Assembly: GCA_017654935.2 (NCBI GenBank)
Contig: CM065699.1
Span: 20,241,102 to 20,305,101 of the forward strand
Length of the DNA stretch: 64,000 nt
Direction of reading: 5' to 3'
Source: Phymorhynchus buccinoides
Lineage: Eukaryota > Mollusca > Gastropoda > Neogastropoda > Raphitomidae
Both the position numbers and the translations under genes were made by a program. The notes under the pieces are model-generated. The model was not told where the DNA came from, searched no databases, and worked only from the letters and a program-made list of their open reading frames with translations. Of this stretch, positions 57,620 through 64,000 are shown in pieces (within the stretch, counting starts at the first letter, position 1; every line of letters starts with the position of its first letter).

Positions 57620-57828
57620 ATTTTTTTATTATGACTTGAAGTTGCCTCTCCGGAAGTGACGTAGTGAGTGGGTTCCGCGGCAGCTTAGTGGTATTGGCTG
57701 TGTAGACCAAGGGAAGTAATCTAGTCTTGTTAAGACTAGAGCTTTTTGGTCTTTGGTAAATTGGCATTTGCTCCAAATTGGAAGGTATAACTCATTCGTA
57801 GTGAAACGGTAACATGATAGAATAGATT
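57620..57828 (-). repeat. DIRS inverted terminal repeat, right
   Basis: Partner of the left repeat. In element sense this is the 5' end, upstream of the gag frame. The terminal bases AACATGATAGAATAGATT differ from the left terminus, as in other DIRS elements. Confidence 0.9.
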
Positions 57829-57917
57829 TGGGACTTTACTGGTGTTGCACTGCCTCCGGGCATTGCAGCCAGTATTGTTCCCACCATCTTTGTATTTATA
57901 AATGTCCCATATGCAGG

Positions 57918-58012
57918 CATGAAAGTGGATGAAGATCAAAAAAGAGGAAACATTTTCGTCCGAGAAATCCTTCCACCCGGATTTTCACCTGACGTCTGAA
58001 GTTTTTGAGCTT

Positions 58013-58047
<35 letters not shown>

Positions 58048-58387
58048 AGCGCATGCACAACGTTCCCCCCCAAAATTTTCAAACCACCGTTTCACCTACC
58101 TCACGTCACAAGTTTTATTCAGCGAGGGGGTCCGAAAATTTGCTAGGCATAAATAGCCTTCCACACACATTTTCAGTTAGAGCTAACATCGCTACTTTTG
58201 TTCAGTGGGAGCTACTCATTTCGCCTTCCTTCGCACAATTGAAGCGAGTGAGCTAAAGCGACTTCCGGTTAACCAGTTTGAGAATCGCCAAATAGAGACT
58301 TCTAGATATAAGAATACGGCAAGATCGGTCCTTTACGCGGAATTGGTTTTTTCCGCGGATTTTCCGCGAAACTCGGAAGTCTTTCAT
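57918..58387. mobile_element. hAT-like element with 32-base G run
   Basis: Ends CAGGCATGAAAG and CTTTCATGCCTG are inverted. CATATG flanks both sides, and joining the flanks restores the family A word CCCATATGTG, so this is an insertion into family A. Inside is an uninterrupted run of 32 G (58015-58046). The segment TCCGAGAAATCCTT ahead of the run is also found ahead of a G run at 43210-43280. No coding capacity. Confidence 0.72.
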
Positions 58388-58561
58388 GCCTGCATATGTG
58401 TCTTTGACCGAGAGGACGTAAAACATTATTTTCACCACTTAGTGTTCAGAAATTTAATTATTAATTATTTGCAAAACAATGGATTCGCCTTGTCTCCGGA
58501 CAAGTGCGAGTTCATGTGTTTCCATTACAACCGACCATTCCAGAAAAACTTGAGAGCAGTG

Positions 58562-58770
58562 TGTGGCAGTACCATAGCCGATGAGGTTTAACCGAGGCAT
58601 GGTTACTGCTACACTTATCTGTATTATTAAAAAATCGGGACTTTACTGGTGTTGCACTGCCTCCGGGCATTGCCTCCAGTATCGTTCCCATCATCTTTGT
58701 ATCTACAAATGTCCCATATGTGTCTGTTCCAGACTGAGAGGACGTAAAACACCATTTTTCATTCATTAGT
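58562..58770 (+). mobile_element. Family A SINE, full-length copy with U4-like head
   Basis: The best-preserved copy. The head (58563-58612) matches the U4 snRNA 5' stem-loop. An AT-rich joint TATCTGTATTATTAAAAAAT follows, then a body starting CGGGACTTTACTGGTGTTGC and containing CTGCCTCCGGGCATTGCCTC. The end reads GTCTGTTCCAGAC, GAGGACGTAAAACACC. Body copies without the head, and a 15-bp target duplication at the 24793 copy, point to retroposition. Confidence 0.8.
58563..58612 (+). ncRNA. U4 snRNA 5' stem-loop-like SINE head
   Basis: The segment begins GTGGCAGTACCATAGCCGAT, continues GAGGTTTAACCGAGGCATGG and ends TTACTGCTAC. It matches metazoan U4 snRNA from about nt 12 to 52 (U4 has GUGGCAGUA, UAGCCAAUGAGGUUUA, CCGAGGC, UUAUUGCUA). 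It can fold into a long basal stem, a GCC/GGC stem, the internal loop GAUGA opposite GA (kink-turn geometry) and a GGU/ACC cap. The Sm site and the U6-pairing 3' part of U4 are absent, so this is not a functional U4 gene. Confidence 0.75.
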
Positions 58771-58794
58771 GTTGAGAGAGTTAATAATTACAAA

Positions 58795-58857
58795 GAAGGG
58801 CAATGTGGGAGGGAGTCTTATAATGGGAGGTCTTATAAGGGAGCTTCTCACTGTAGG
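58795..58857. mobile_element. Fragment of CTTATAAG MITE
   Basis: Reads GGGAGGTCTTATAAGGGAG near its right end and shares the CAAAGAAGGGCAATG segment with the MITEs at 4761-5004 and 14268-14423. Only part is present. Confidence 0.7.
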
Positions 58858-58906
58858 CTTTGTATTTATTTGACATGGATCTTTACAAAAATTGACATAA
58901 TGGGTA

Positions 58907-58934
<28 letters not shown>

Positions 58935-58938
<4 letters not shown>

Positions 58939-59100
58939 TCTATGACATCTTTGATATACTCGGGCGGTAAACTATGGAACGAAATTCCAGACTATATTAA
59001 AACAAAAAGTACCTTGGCATCATTCAAAAGCTGTTATCATGACTATTTATTCAAACAATTGTAATAGTTGTTTATCTTGTTTCTTGTTTCAACAGTGTTA
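58935..59100 (+). mobile_element. LINE 3' fragment
   Basis: A short plus-strand frame reads GGKLWNEIPDYIKTKSTLAS then FKSCYHDYLFKQL and a stop, the typical C-terminus of a CR1/RTE/L2-type LINE ORF (LWN-x-IP...SFK...YL). It is cut off by a TC microsatellite at 58904-58940. Confidence 0.6.
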
Positions 59101-59102
59101 TT

Positions 59103-59157
59103 AACAGTATGTGATTGCCTCCCCCTGTTCTCTCTCTCTCTCTCTCTCTCTCTCATA

Positions 59158-59195
<38 letters not shown>

Positions 59196-59262
59196 TGCAT
59201 GTGTGCGTGTGTGCGTGCGTGCGTGCGTGCATGCGTGCGTGCGTGCGTGCATACGTGCGTAT
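59103..59262. repeat. (TC)n, (GT)n and (CGTG)n microsatellites
   Basis: TC run at 59129-59153, GT run at 59158-59190 grading into GTGC/CGTG repeats to 59262. Purely low complexity. Confidence 0.9.
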
Positions 59263-59488
59263 GGTTAGACGTAAGTCTAGGTATGCGTTATGATTCATGT
59301 TACATGTTGTACTTGTTCCTTTGATTTAATTGTTATATCTGACTGTTATAGTATTTGTAGTCAGTGATGATTCTAGACTTTTAGAAAAGGGGGTCCAAGG
59401 ACCCCTAAAGATGAAAAAAGAGGGTCCTAGGGACTCTTCATGGTAAAAAAATGGGGTCCCAGTTTGATATAAAACAAGCACCTCATGC

Positions 59489-59743
59489 CTGTCGCATGAA
59501 AATAGGTAGCTCGTAAAAATAAAAAGCTCGCTACCTATGACAGTGTATATTTGCGACATTGAGCATGAACCACAAATTTCACTTTTTTCTAGGGTTAGGG
59601 ATAGGGTTAGGGTTAGGGTTAGGGTTAGAGTTAGTTAAATGGTTAAAGTACAGAAAAAGTGAAATTTGTGGTTGTCGCAAATACAGACTCTCATAGTAGC
59701 GAGCTTTTTATTTTTACGAGCTACCTATTTTCATGCGACAGCG
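59489..59743. mobile_element. Palindromic MITE with telomere-like core
   Basis: Arms of about 90-100 bp read TGTCGCATGAAAATAGGTAG inward from both ends and pair almost perfectly, including TCGCTAC and CACAAATTTCAC. The loop (59592-59636) is a stretch of TTAGGG units (AGGGTTAGGGATAGGGTTAG and onward). The element sits in the transposase-like frame above. Confidence 0.8.
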
Positions 59744-60114
59744 CCGTCGTCTCGGTTTTCTAACCACAGCCATTTTATAAGCCAGTCTTTCTGAAAGGTT
59801 CTTGTTTTGATGTGAGTATTAGGCCTACCACCACTGGCACTGGTTTTGTTTTGAACCTCCTCATGACCATCGCCACGTGCGTCAGCAAATTCAAGTTCAT
59901 TGTCACTGGATGTTGGCCCCGAATCTTCTACGACTACTGCAGCCGTATCTTCATTCACAACAGATCGAGATGTTTGGCCAGATTCTTCTAAGTCAGACAC
60001 TTTAGGTGTTTTGGATGACTTGAACACATAATCAAACAGTGTTGATGTTCGCTTCATGATTGCCACAGCACCAGACCTCTCACTACTCCATCTTCTCACT
60101 CGGACGCGCTCCAC
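59731..60114 (-). pseudogene. Truncated transposase-like ORF
   Basis: 127 codons: MERVRVRRWSSERSGA at the start, an acidic Ser/Thr-rich middle, then FQKDWLIKWLWLENRDDG. The last part resembles the segment ahead of the TTF zinc finger in hAT-derived proteins. The frame stops inside the adjoining palindromic insertion, so the catalytic RNase H-like domain is missing. Assignment is by motif resemblance only. Confidence 0.45.
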
Positions 60115-60361
60115 TCATAAGACTCAACTCGTCATAAAGCATTGACGTCCAATGGCGCGCGCGAAAGGGGATTATTCATTTCCGGCTTACTGGCTATACG
60201 CAAAGCAGCAGTCCAATTTTGTAATGTCGCACTGGTGGTTTAAAAACGCGTCCGCATTTTTTTTCTAGCGTCATAGGGGACGCAGTGGCTTTTCATTTAG
60301 GCGTCATCAGCGTAAATTTCGCGCGATTTCGCCCAGGACGCGCTCTAGAATCATCACTGTG

Positions 60362-60407
60362 TAGCATTGTGAATCCTCTGCATATTACTGTTTTATTATT
60401 ATCATTA

Positions 60408-60447
<40 letters not shown>

Positions 60448-60663
60448 GGTGTTACAATTTCGTCGTTCTTTTGCTGTCATGTTTAATGATGATGTTATAA
60501 TATTGCTGTTTGTCTATACAAATTCTTTCTTTTTTTTCAATTTTGCTTGCTTATTATTTTATTTGTTTGAGGACCTGATGAAAAGAAGTGTTGTTTTGCT
60601 TATTCAGTTCATCCTCATTAAACATTTCAAGTTTCAAGTTTCAAGTATGTATGTGTGTCTCAC
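60362..60663. other. Intron with (ATT)n microsatellite
   Basis: Low-complexity intron just downstream of e3, with an (ATT)n run at 60405-60446. No gene or recognised repeat otherwise. Confidence 0.6.
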
Positions 60664-60922
60664 CTCGTAGCTGTGTTTCCAGAAGAGGTACAGTCTCACC
60701 CTGTCCTCCACAGTCAGCTGATCGCTCCACAGATTCACCTTGCGGCTCGCCTCCTCTTCCGACATGGGCTGGGAAGAGGCCAGGACTTTCTTGATCGTCC
60801 TCAGCTGTTTCTTGCGGTGGTACACGGGCACTGAGAACCCTTCGTCGTCTGCGGCAGCGGCTGATACTGAGAACGATGATTCCATTCCTAGTTCTTCCAT
60901 GGCTGCTTTGACGTCTAGGCCG
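60664..60922 (-). CDS. ZNFX1: ZNFX1 exon e3
   Basis: The acceptor GCTTTCAG precedes one base that completes Ser with e2, then 86 codons to GAG|GTGAGA. The basic block YHRKKQLRTIKKVL and the end RVRLYLFWKHSYE match the ZNFX1 region just before motif II, where vertebrates have a basic stretch and then WQLYRLWL. It ends in phase 0. The intron that follows is 15 kb and holds the L2 LINE and the intact DIRS. Confidence 0.9.
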
Positions 60923-61034
60923 CTGAAAGCAGAAGAAACACACACACACGCATACGCGCGCGTGCACACACACACACATGCACACACACAAGCAAACGTG
61001 CGAACGCACACACACACATACACAGGTCATCTGA

Positions 61035-61850
61035 TGAGAAATAAACTCTGGGGAGAGACAGCAGGTCTTCAACACAGACGGTCTTCAGATGAGAAAGAAA
61101 CTCTGGGGAGAGCTGGATAGCAGGTCTTCAACACAGACTCACACAGAAGGTCTTCAGAGGAGAAAGAAACTCTGGGGAGAGCTGGACATCAGGTCTTCAA
61201 CACAGACTCAACACAGGTCTTCAGAGGAGAAAGAAACTCTGGGGAGAGCTGGACAGCAGGTCTTCAACACAGACTCACACAGGTCTTCAGAGGAGAAAGA
61301 AACTCTGGGGAGAGCTGGACAGCAGGTCTTCAACACAGACTCAACACAGGTCTTCAGAGGAGAAAGAAACTCTGGGGAGAGCTGGACAGCAGGTCTTCAA
61401 CACAGACTCAACACAGGTCTTCAGAGGAGAAAGAAACTCTGGGGAGAGCTGGACAGCAGGTGTTTAACACAGACTCACACAGGTCTTCAGAGGAGAAAGA
61501 AACTCTGGGGAGAGCTGGATAGCAGGTGTTTAACACAGACTCACACAGGTCTTCAGAGGAGAAAGAAACTCTGGGGAGAGGGGGACAGCAGGTCTTCAGC
61601 ACAGACTCAACACAGGTCTTCAGAGGAGAAAGAAACTCTGGGGAGAGGGGGACAGCAGGTCTTCAGCACAGACTCACACAGGTCTTCAGAGGAGAAAGAA
61701 ACTCTGGGGAGAGGGGGACAGCAGGTCTTCAACACAGACTCACACAGGTCTTCAGAGGAGAAAGAAACTCTGGGGAGAGGGGGACAGCAGGTCTTCAGCA
61801 CAGACTCACACAGGTCTTCAGAGGAGAAAGAAACTCTGGGGTGAGCTGGA
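61035..61850 (-). repeat. 66-bp minisatellite upstream of e3
   Basis: About 12 head-to-tail units of 63-68 bp built on GGTCTTCAGAGGAGAAAGAA and CTGGGGAGAGCTGGACAGC. Read in gene sense each unit contains CTCTCCCCAG (a good acceptor) and, about 26 nt further on, T|GTGAGT in units with the CTCACACAG variant (a good donor). Each such unit could therefore act as a decoy microexon. Open frames of 251 and 328 codons over the array are repeat artefacts. Confidence 0.9.
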
Positions 61851-61854
61851 CAGA

Positions 61855-61857
<3 letters not shown>

Positions 61858-61921
<64 letters not shown>

Positions 61922-61930
61922 TGTGTGTGT
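61858..61930. repeat. (GT)n microsatellite
   Basis: About 70 bp of nearly pure GT on the plus strand, between e2 and the 66-bp minisatellite, followed by TC-rich sequence to 62020. Open frames across it are artefacts of the dinucleotide repeat. Confidence 0.95.
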
Positions 61931-62026
61931 GTGTGCATGCATGTGTCTTGTCTGTCTGTCTATCTCTCTTTTCCCTCTCTCTCTCGATCTCTCTTCCTCC
62001 TTCCTTCTCTCTCTCTCTCAACATAC

Positions 62027-62181
62027 CTGGCCTTTGTCTTGTTGAAGTCAAACAAGTCATCGTCATCATCAAGGTCTAAATGTCGTGATTTCTGGATGAT
62101 TTCTGCTTCCTCTTCGATGTTCAAATCTTTGCTGTCTTCTTGGTTCATGTCATTCTCTCCTTCCAGCTGGTCTACAAGGAC
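62027..62181 (-). CDS. ZNFX1: ZNFX1 exon e2 (acidic linker)
   Basis: The acceptor GGCTGCAG opens a phase-0 exon of 51 codons plus two bases, with donor CAG|GTATGT. The product is strongly acidic: EEEAEIIQKSR followed by a run of five Asp. Vertebrate ZNFX1 has an equivalent EEADLIQ-type acidic stretch between helicase motifs I and II. The split codon AG|C joins cleanly to e3. Confidence 0.88.
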
Positions 62182-62415
62182 CTGCAGCCATAAAACAATT
62201 ATCATCATCAGTACGGACCTCGTCACCATCTTCACTGACATTAGCGTTGCCACCATCCTCCAACTCTATATTCCTTTTCCTCATCATTACGACTGTCATC
62301 AACATCATCATCACACCACACCCGACACACCAGTTCGGGAGAAGATATTTGGCCCTTTGGGGAGTCTTTGGCGTTTGTGCCACTGGCGTTGCAGTCTGAG
62401 CGATCGAAGAAGAAC

Positions 62416-62523
62416 ATCATCATCATCATCATCAACATCATCATCGCAACATTCATTGATGATGAAATGTTTGTTGTCTTCCTCCCTTATGTCGGTGTCT
62501 CCTTCCAGTTGATCTAGTAGATC
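62416..62523 (-). pseudogene. Degenerate copy of exon e2
   Basis: Reads DLLDQLEGDTDIREEDNK, matching the e2 start VLVDQLEGENDMNQEDSK, then runs into an Asp-rich GAT repeat. The CAG acceptor of e2 is replaced by TTGG and no donor is seen, so it is probably a dead duplicate. An alternative exon with an unrecognised acceptor is possible but unlikely. Confidence 0.6.
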
Positions 62524-62574
62524 CCAAGATAACACCAAAATCATCATAATCACCATTATATCATACTATTTCAC

Positions 62575-63290
62575 TCATCCAAATGAGCAGCATTCTGGTG
62601 GAAGTCTTGCAGTACCAGCCAAACATAGATCAAATCATCATCATTATCATCATTGTCGTCCAATCATAAATCCTTACCTCCAAGTAAGCTGCGCTCTGGC
62701 AGCAGAAGTCTTGCAGTACCAGCCAAACATAGATCAAATCATCATCATTATCATCATCATCGTCCAATAATCAATCCTTACCTCCAAGTAAGCTGCGTTC
62801 TGGCAGCAGAAGTCTTACAGTACTAGCCAAACATAGATCAAAATTCATCATCATCATCATCATCATCGTCCAATCATCAATCCTTACCTCCAAGTAAGCT
62901 GCGTTCTAGCAGCAGAAGTCTTGCAGTACTAGACAAACATAGATCAAAATTCATCATCATCATCATCCAATCATCAATCCATCCTCACCTCCAAGTGAGC
63001 AGCATTCTGGCAGAAGTCTTGCAGTCTCAGCCAAACATAGATCAAATCATCATCATCATCATCCAATCATCAATCATTATCATCATCGTCCAATCATCAA
63101 TCCTTACCTCCAAGTGAGCGGCATTCTGGCAGAAGTCTTGCAGTCTCAGCCAAATATAGATCAAATCATCATCATTATCATCATCAATCAATCCTTACCT
63201 CCAAGTGAGCGGCGTTCTGGCAGAAGTCTTGCAGTCCCAGCCAAACATAGATCAAATCATCATCATCAATCATCGTCCAATCATCAATCC
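62575..63290 (-). repeat. Tandem array of e1 3' edge plus donor
   Basis: Seven diverged units of about 90-105 bp, near 62580, 62685, 62785, 62887, 62990, 63107 and 63197. Each holds roughly the last 45 bases of e1 followed by GAGGTRAGG and a (GAT)n-rich stretch of the following intron. Six keep a good donor (GAGGTAAGG or GAGGTGAGG); the copy at 62580 has lost it. Three carry an in-frame CAG insertion. The true exon is the eighth, outermost unit. No unit has an obvious acceptor, so they are decoy 5' splice sites rather than exons. Confidence 0.88.
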
Positions 63291-63298
63291 ATCCTCAC

Positions 63299-63554
63299 CT
63301 CCAAGTGAGCAGCGTTCTGGCAGAACTCTTGCAGTCCCAGCCAGGTGCGGACCAGATGCAGCATCTGTTTCTGATGTCTGGCGCCCATCTCTCTGTGGAT
63401 CTCCTGGAAATGCGCTGGTGCCATCACCCTCTCCAGAATGTTGTCCCGGAGAATCTCACTCTCCGTCAGCGCCAAGATCTGCCTGGCTTTCTTCTGAGGA
63501 AGAGATTTGCCCCATGGTTTCCAGCACATCTGGGTCACCTGTCTCTGCCAAAAC
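63299..63554 (-). CDS. ZNFX1: ZNFX1 exon e1 (insertion after helicase motif I)
   Basis: The exon follows an ATGCAG acceptor, opens with one base completing a codon, then reads 85 codons and ends GAG|GTGAGG in phase 0. The segment EILRDNILERVMAPAHFQEI and the later TWLGLQEF match the helical insertion of vertebrate ZNFX1, where a similar WLGLG stretch occurs. It holds no catalytic motif. The last 45 bases and the donor have been copied at least seven times into the downstream intron (62575-63290). Confidence 0.9.
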
Positions 63555-64000
63555 CTGCATGTGAAAAAAGAATGGAACCATGTGGAAACTGATTGTCAAC
63601 AGAAAGCAAACAGAAAGAAAAACATATCTACTTTCACTGTTAAGAACAAAAACAAACATAGATTTAAATCACAGCAATCGGTAGTGTGCTCTCCACTTAA
63701 CAAGCAAGCAAAAGAAAATTGGGTTTTATATTAATGCGGTGGATGATTATAGTTAAAGACAAATGGTTAACTTTCAAGATTGATACCAGATGATCAGGAA
63801 ACCGATGAAATGTTTTCAACTGTGCATTTTGAACTGTCCTGGCTGGATGCAATAGCAGAGTAAAATACCAAACTGTTCTTTAGAGAAAAAAATGGTCTGA
63901 ACTCTGCTTTACAATCACAAACATACAAGTTGGAGTATCTTAAAAATATGACATTTTGGAGACACATTTCAAACCTCTTTGCATTTTAGTTAGTCAGGTC
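63555..64000. other. Intron upstream of e1, nothing recognised
   Basis: AT-rich sequence upstream (in gene sense) of e1. I see no exon-like frame with splice sites, no repeat shared with the rest of the window and no RNA gene. The exon carrying helicase motif I must lie further right. Confidence 0.6.

Larger units (their letters stand above)
51376..57828 (-). mobile_element. DIRS-type retrotransposon, apparently complete
   Basis: Inverted terminal regions lie at about 51412-51620 and 57620-57815, and an internal complementary region at 51684-51790 whose two halves complement the left and right extremities. This is the diagnostic DIRS layout. Three long minus-strand frames are open: gag-like (57447-54979), RT/RNase H/methyltransferase (54964-53021) and tyrosine recombinase (ending 52002). 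The right end reads CATGATAGAATAGATT, the left TGAATGATTTTAGTT; there is no target duplication, as expected for recombinase-mediated insertion. It sits inside a family A SINE. Confidence 0.92.
51304..58435 (+). mobile_element. Family A SINE split by a DIRS and a hAT element
   Basis: Three segments of one family A copy remain: 51304-51375 (U4-like head and AT joint), 57829-57917 (body, GGGACTTTACTGG to CCCATATG) and 58388-58435 (TGTGTCTTTGACC, GAGGACGTAAAAC end). Between them sit the 6.45-kb DIRS and the 470-bp hAT-like element. Removing both gives a copy collinear with the one at 58562. Confidence 0.8.
59364..60361 (-). mobile_element. hAT-like element with transposase N-terminus
   Basis: Ends are inverted: CAGTGATGATTCTAG at the left and CTAGAATCATCACTG at the right. 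The word TGTAG occurs just outside both ends, a possible partial target duplication. Inside, a minus-strand open frame (59731-60114) begins with a basic N-terminus and ends with TRTFQKDWLIKWLWLE, resembling the start of TTF/BED-type hAT transposase-derived proteins. A palindromic MITE at 59489-59743 cuts the frame after that motif. The remaining transposase is absent. Confidence 0.55.
1650..63554 (-). other. ZNFX1: ZNFX1-like gene, 18 internal exons (partial)
   Basis: The span covers 18 exons joined by GT-AG introns (one probable GC-AG). The spliced product of about 1145 codons follows vertebrate ZNFX1 in order: post-motif-I insertion, SF1 helicase motifs II to VI, NFX1-type zinc-finger array, RING-like segment, helical tail. 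Phases match at all 17 junctions, which chance would hardly give. ZNFX1 is known as an RNA-binding helicase: an antiviral dsRNA sensor in mammals and a small-RNA inheritance factor in nematodes. The start and helicase motif I lie beyond the right edge; the C-terminal RZ-type finger expected in the family lies beyond the left edge. Exons are about 5.5 percent of the span. Function here is inferred from family membership. Confidence 0.93.

Noticed and set aside
58563..58612. Hammerhead ribozyme or tRNA-derived head
   Set aside because: CCGATGAG recalls a hammerhead and TAGCCGATGAGG an A box, but there is no GAAA, no cleavage site and no B box at the right distance. The U4 5' stem-loop explains the whole segment.
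61089..62512. Plus-strand frames of 251 and 328 codons
   Set aside because: They translate the 66-bp minisatellite and the following GT and TC microsatellites.
62416..62523. An additional coding exon between e1 and e2
   Set aside because: It resembles e2 but has no AG acceptor or donor, and e1 joins e2 directly in phase.

Overview
This window is animal genomic DNA, most probably from a mollusc and perhaps a gastropod. It has no bacterial features: coding sequence is split into short exons with GT-AG junctions, and everything else is intron packed with transposons and tandem repeats. The mollusc assignment rests on repeat style (an L2-type LINE with an AAAGCGCTATATAA tail, a retroposon ending in (AAG)n, DIRS elements, many MITEs) and is an inference.

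The only host gene I can support runs on the minus strand across almost the whole window. It is a ZNFX1-like gene (NFX1-type zinc finger plus UPF1-like SF1 helicase). I placed 18 consecutive internal exons by hand, from 63554 down to 1650, about 3.4 kb of coding sequence or roughly 1145 codons. Every junction phase agrees with the next. They encode the insertion after helicase motif I (e1-e3), motif II (e4), motif III (e5), the QHRM block (e6), motif IV (e7), motifs V and VI (e8), a linker (e9), the NFX1 cysteine-rich array (e10-e13), a RING-like Cys/His segment (e14-e15) and a helical C-terminal region (e16-e18). The first exons (with motif I) lie beyond the right edge, and the last exon or exons beyond the left edge.

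The introns hold: an apparently complete 6.45-kb DIRS-type retrotransposon (51376-57828) with inverted termini, internal complementary region and open gag, RT/RNase H/methyltransferase and tyrosine-recombinase frames; a second, decayed DIRS (6346-12607) with a GC-rich repetitive interior; an L2/CR1-like LINE with an intact 975-codon ORF (47554-50481); a broken Tx1/L1-like LINE (22527-28674) that is itself a nest of insertions; piggyBac-, hAT- and pogo/mariner-like non-autonomous elements; and many microsatellites.

Two patterns stand out. First, a short dispersed repeat (family A below, at least five loci) carries at its 5' end a 50-nt hairpin that matches the U4 snRNA 5' stem-loop, including its kink-turn and a covarying base pair; it looks like a U4-headed SINE. 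Second, about ten of the 18 exon boundaries are flanked by tandem copies of the exon edge itself, or by minisatellites that begin at or close to the splice site and in several cases repeat acceptor-like sequence many times. In addition, a MITE has landed inside one 5' splice site and supplies part of the present donor.
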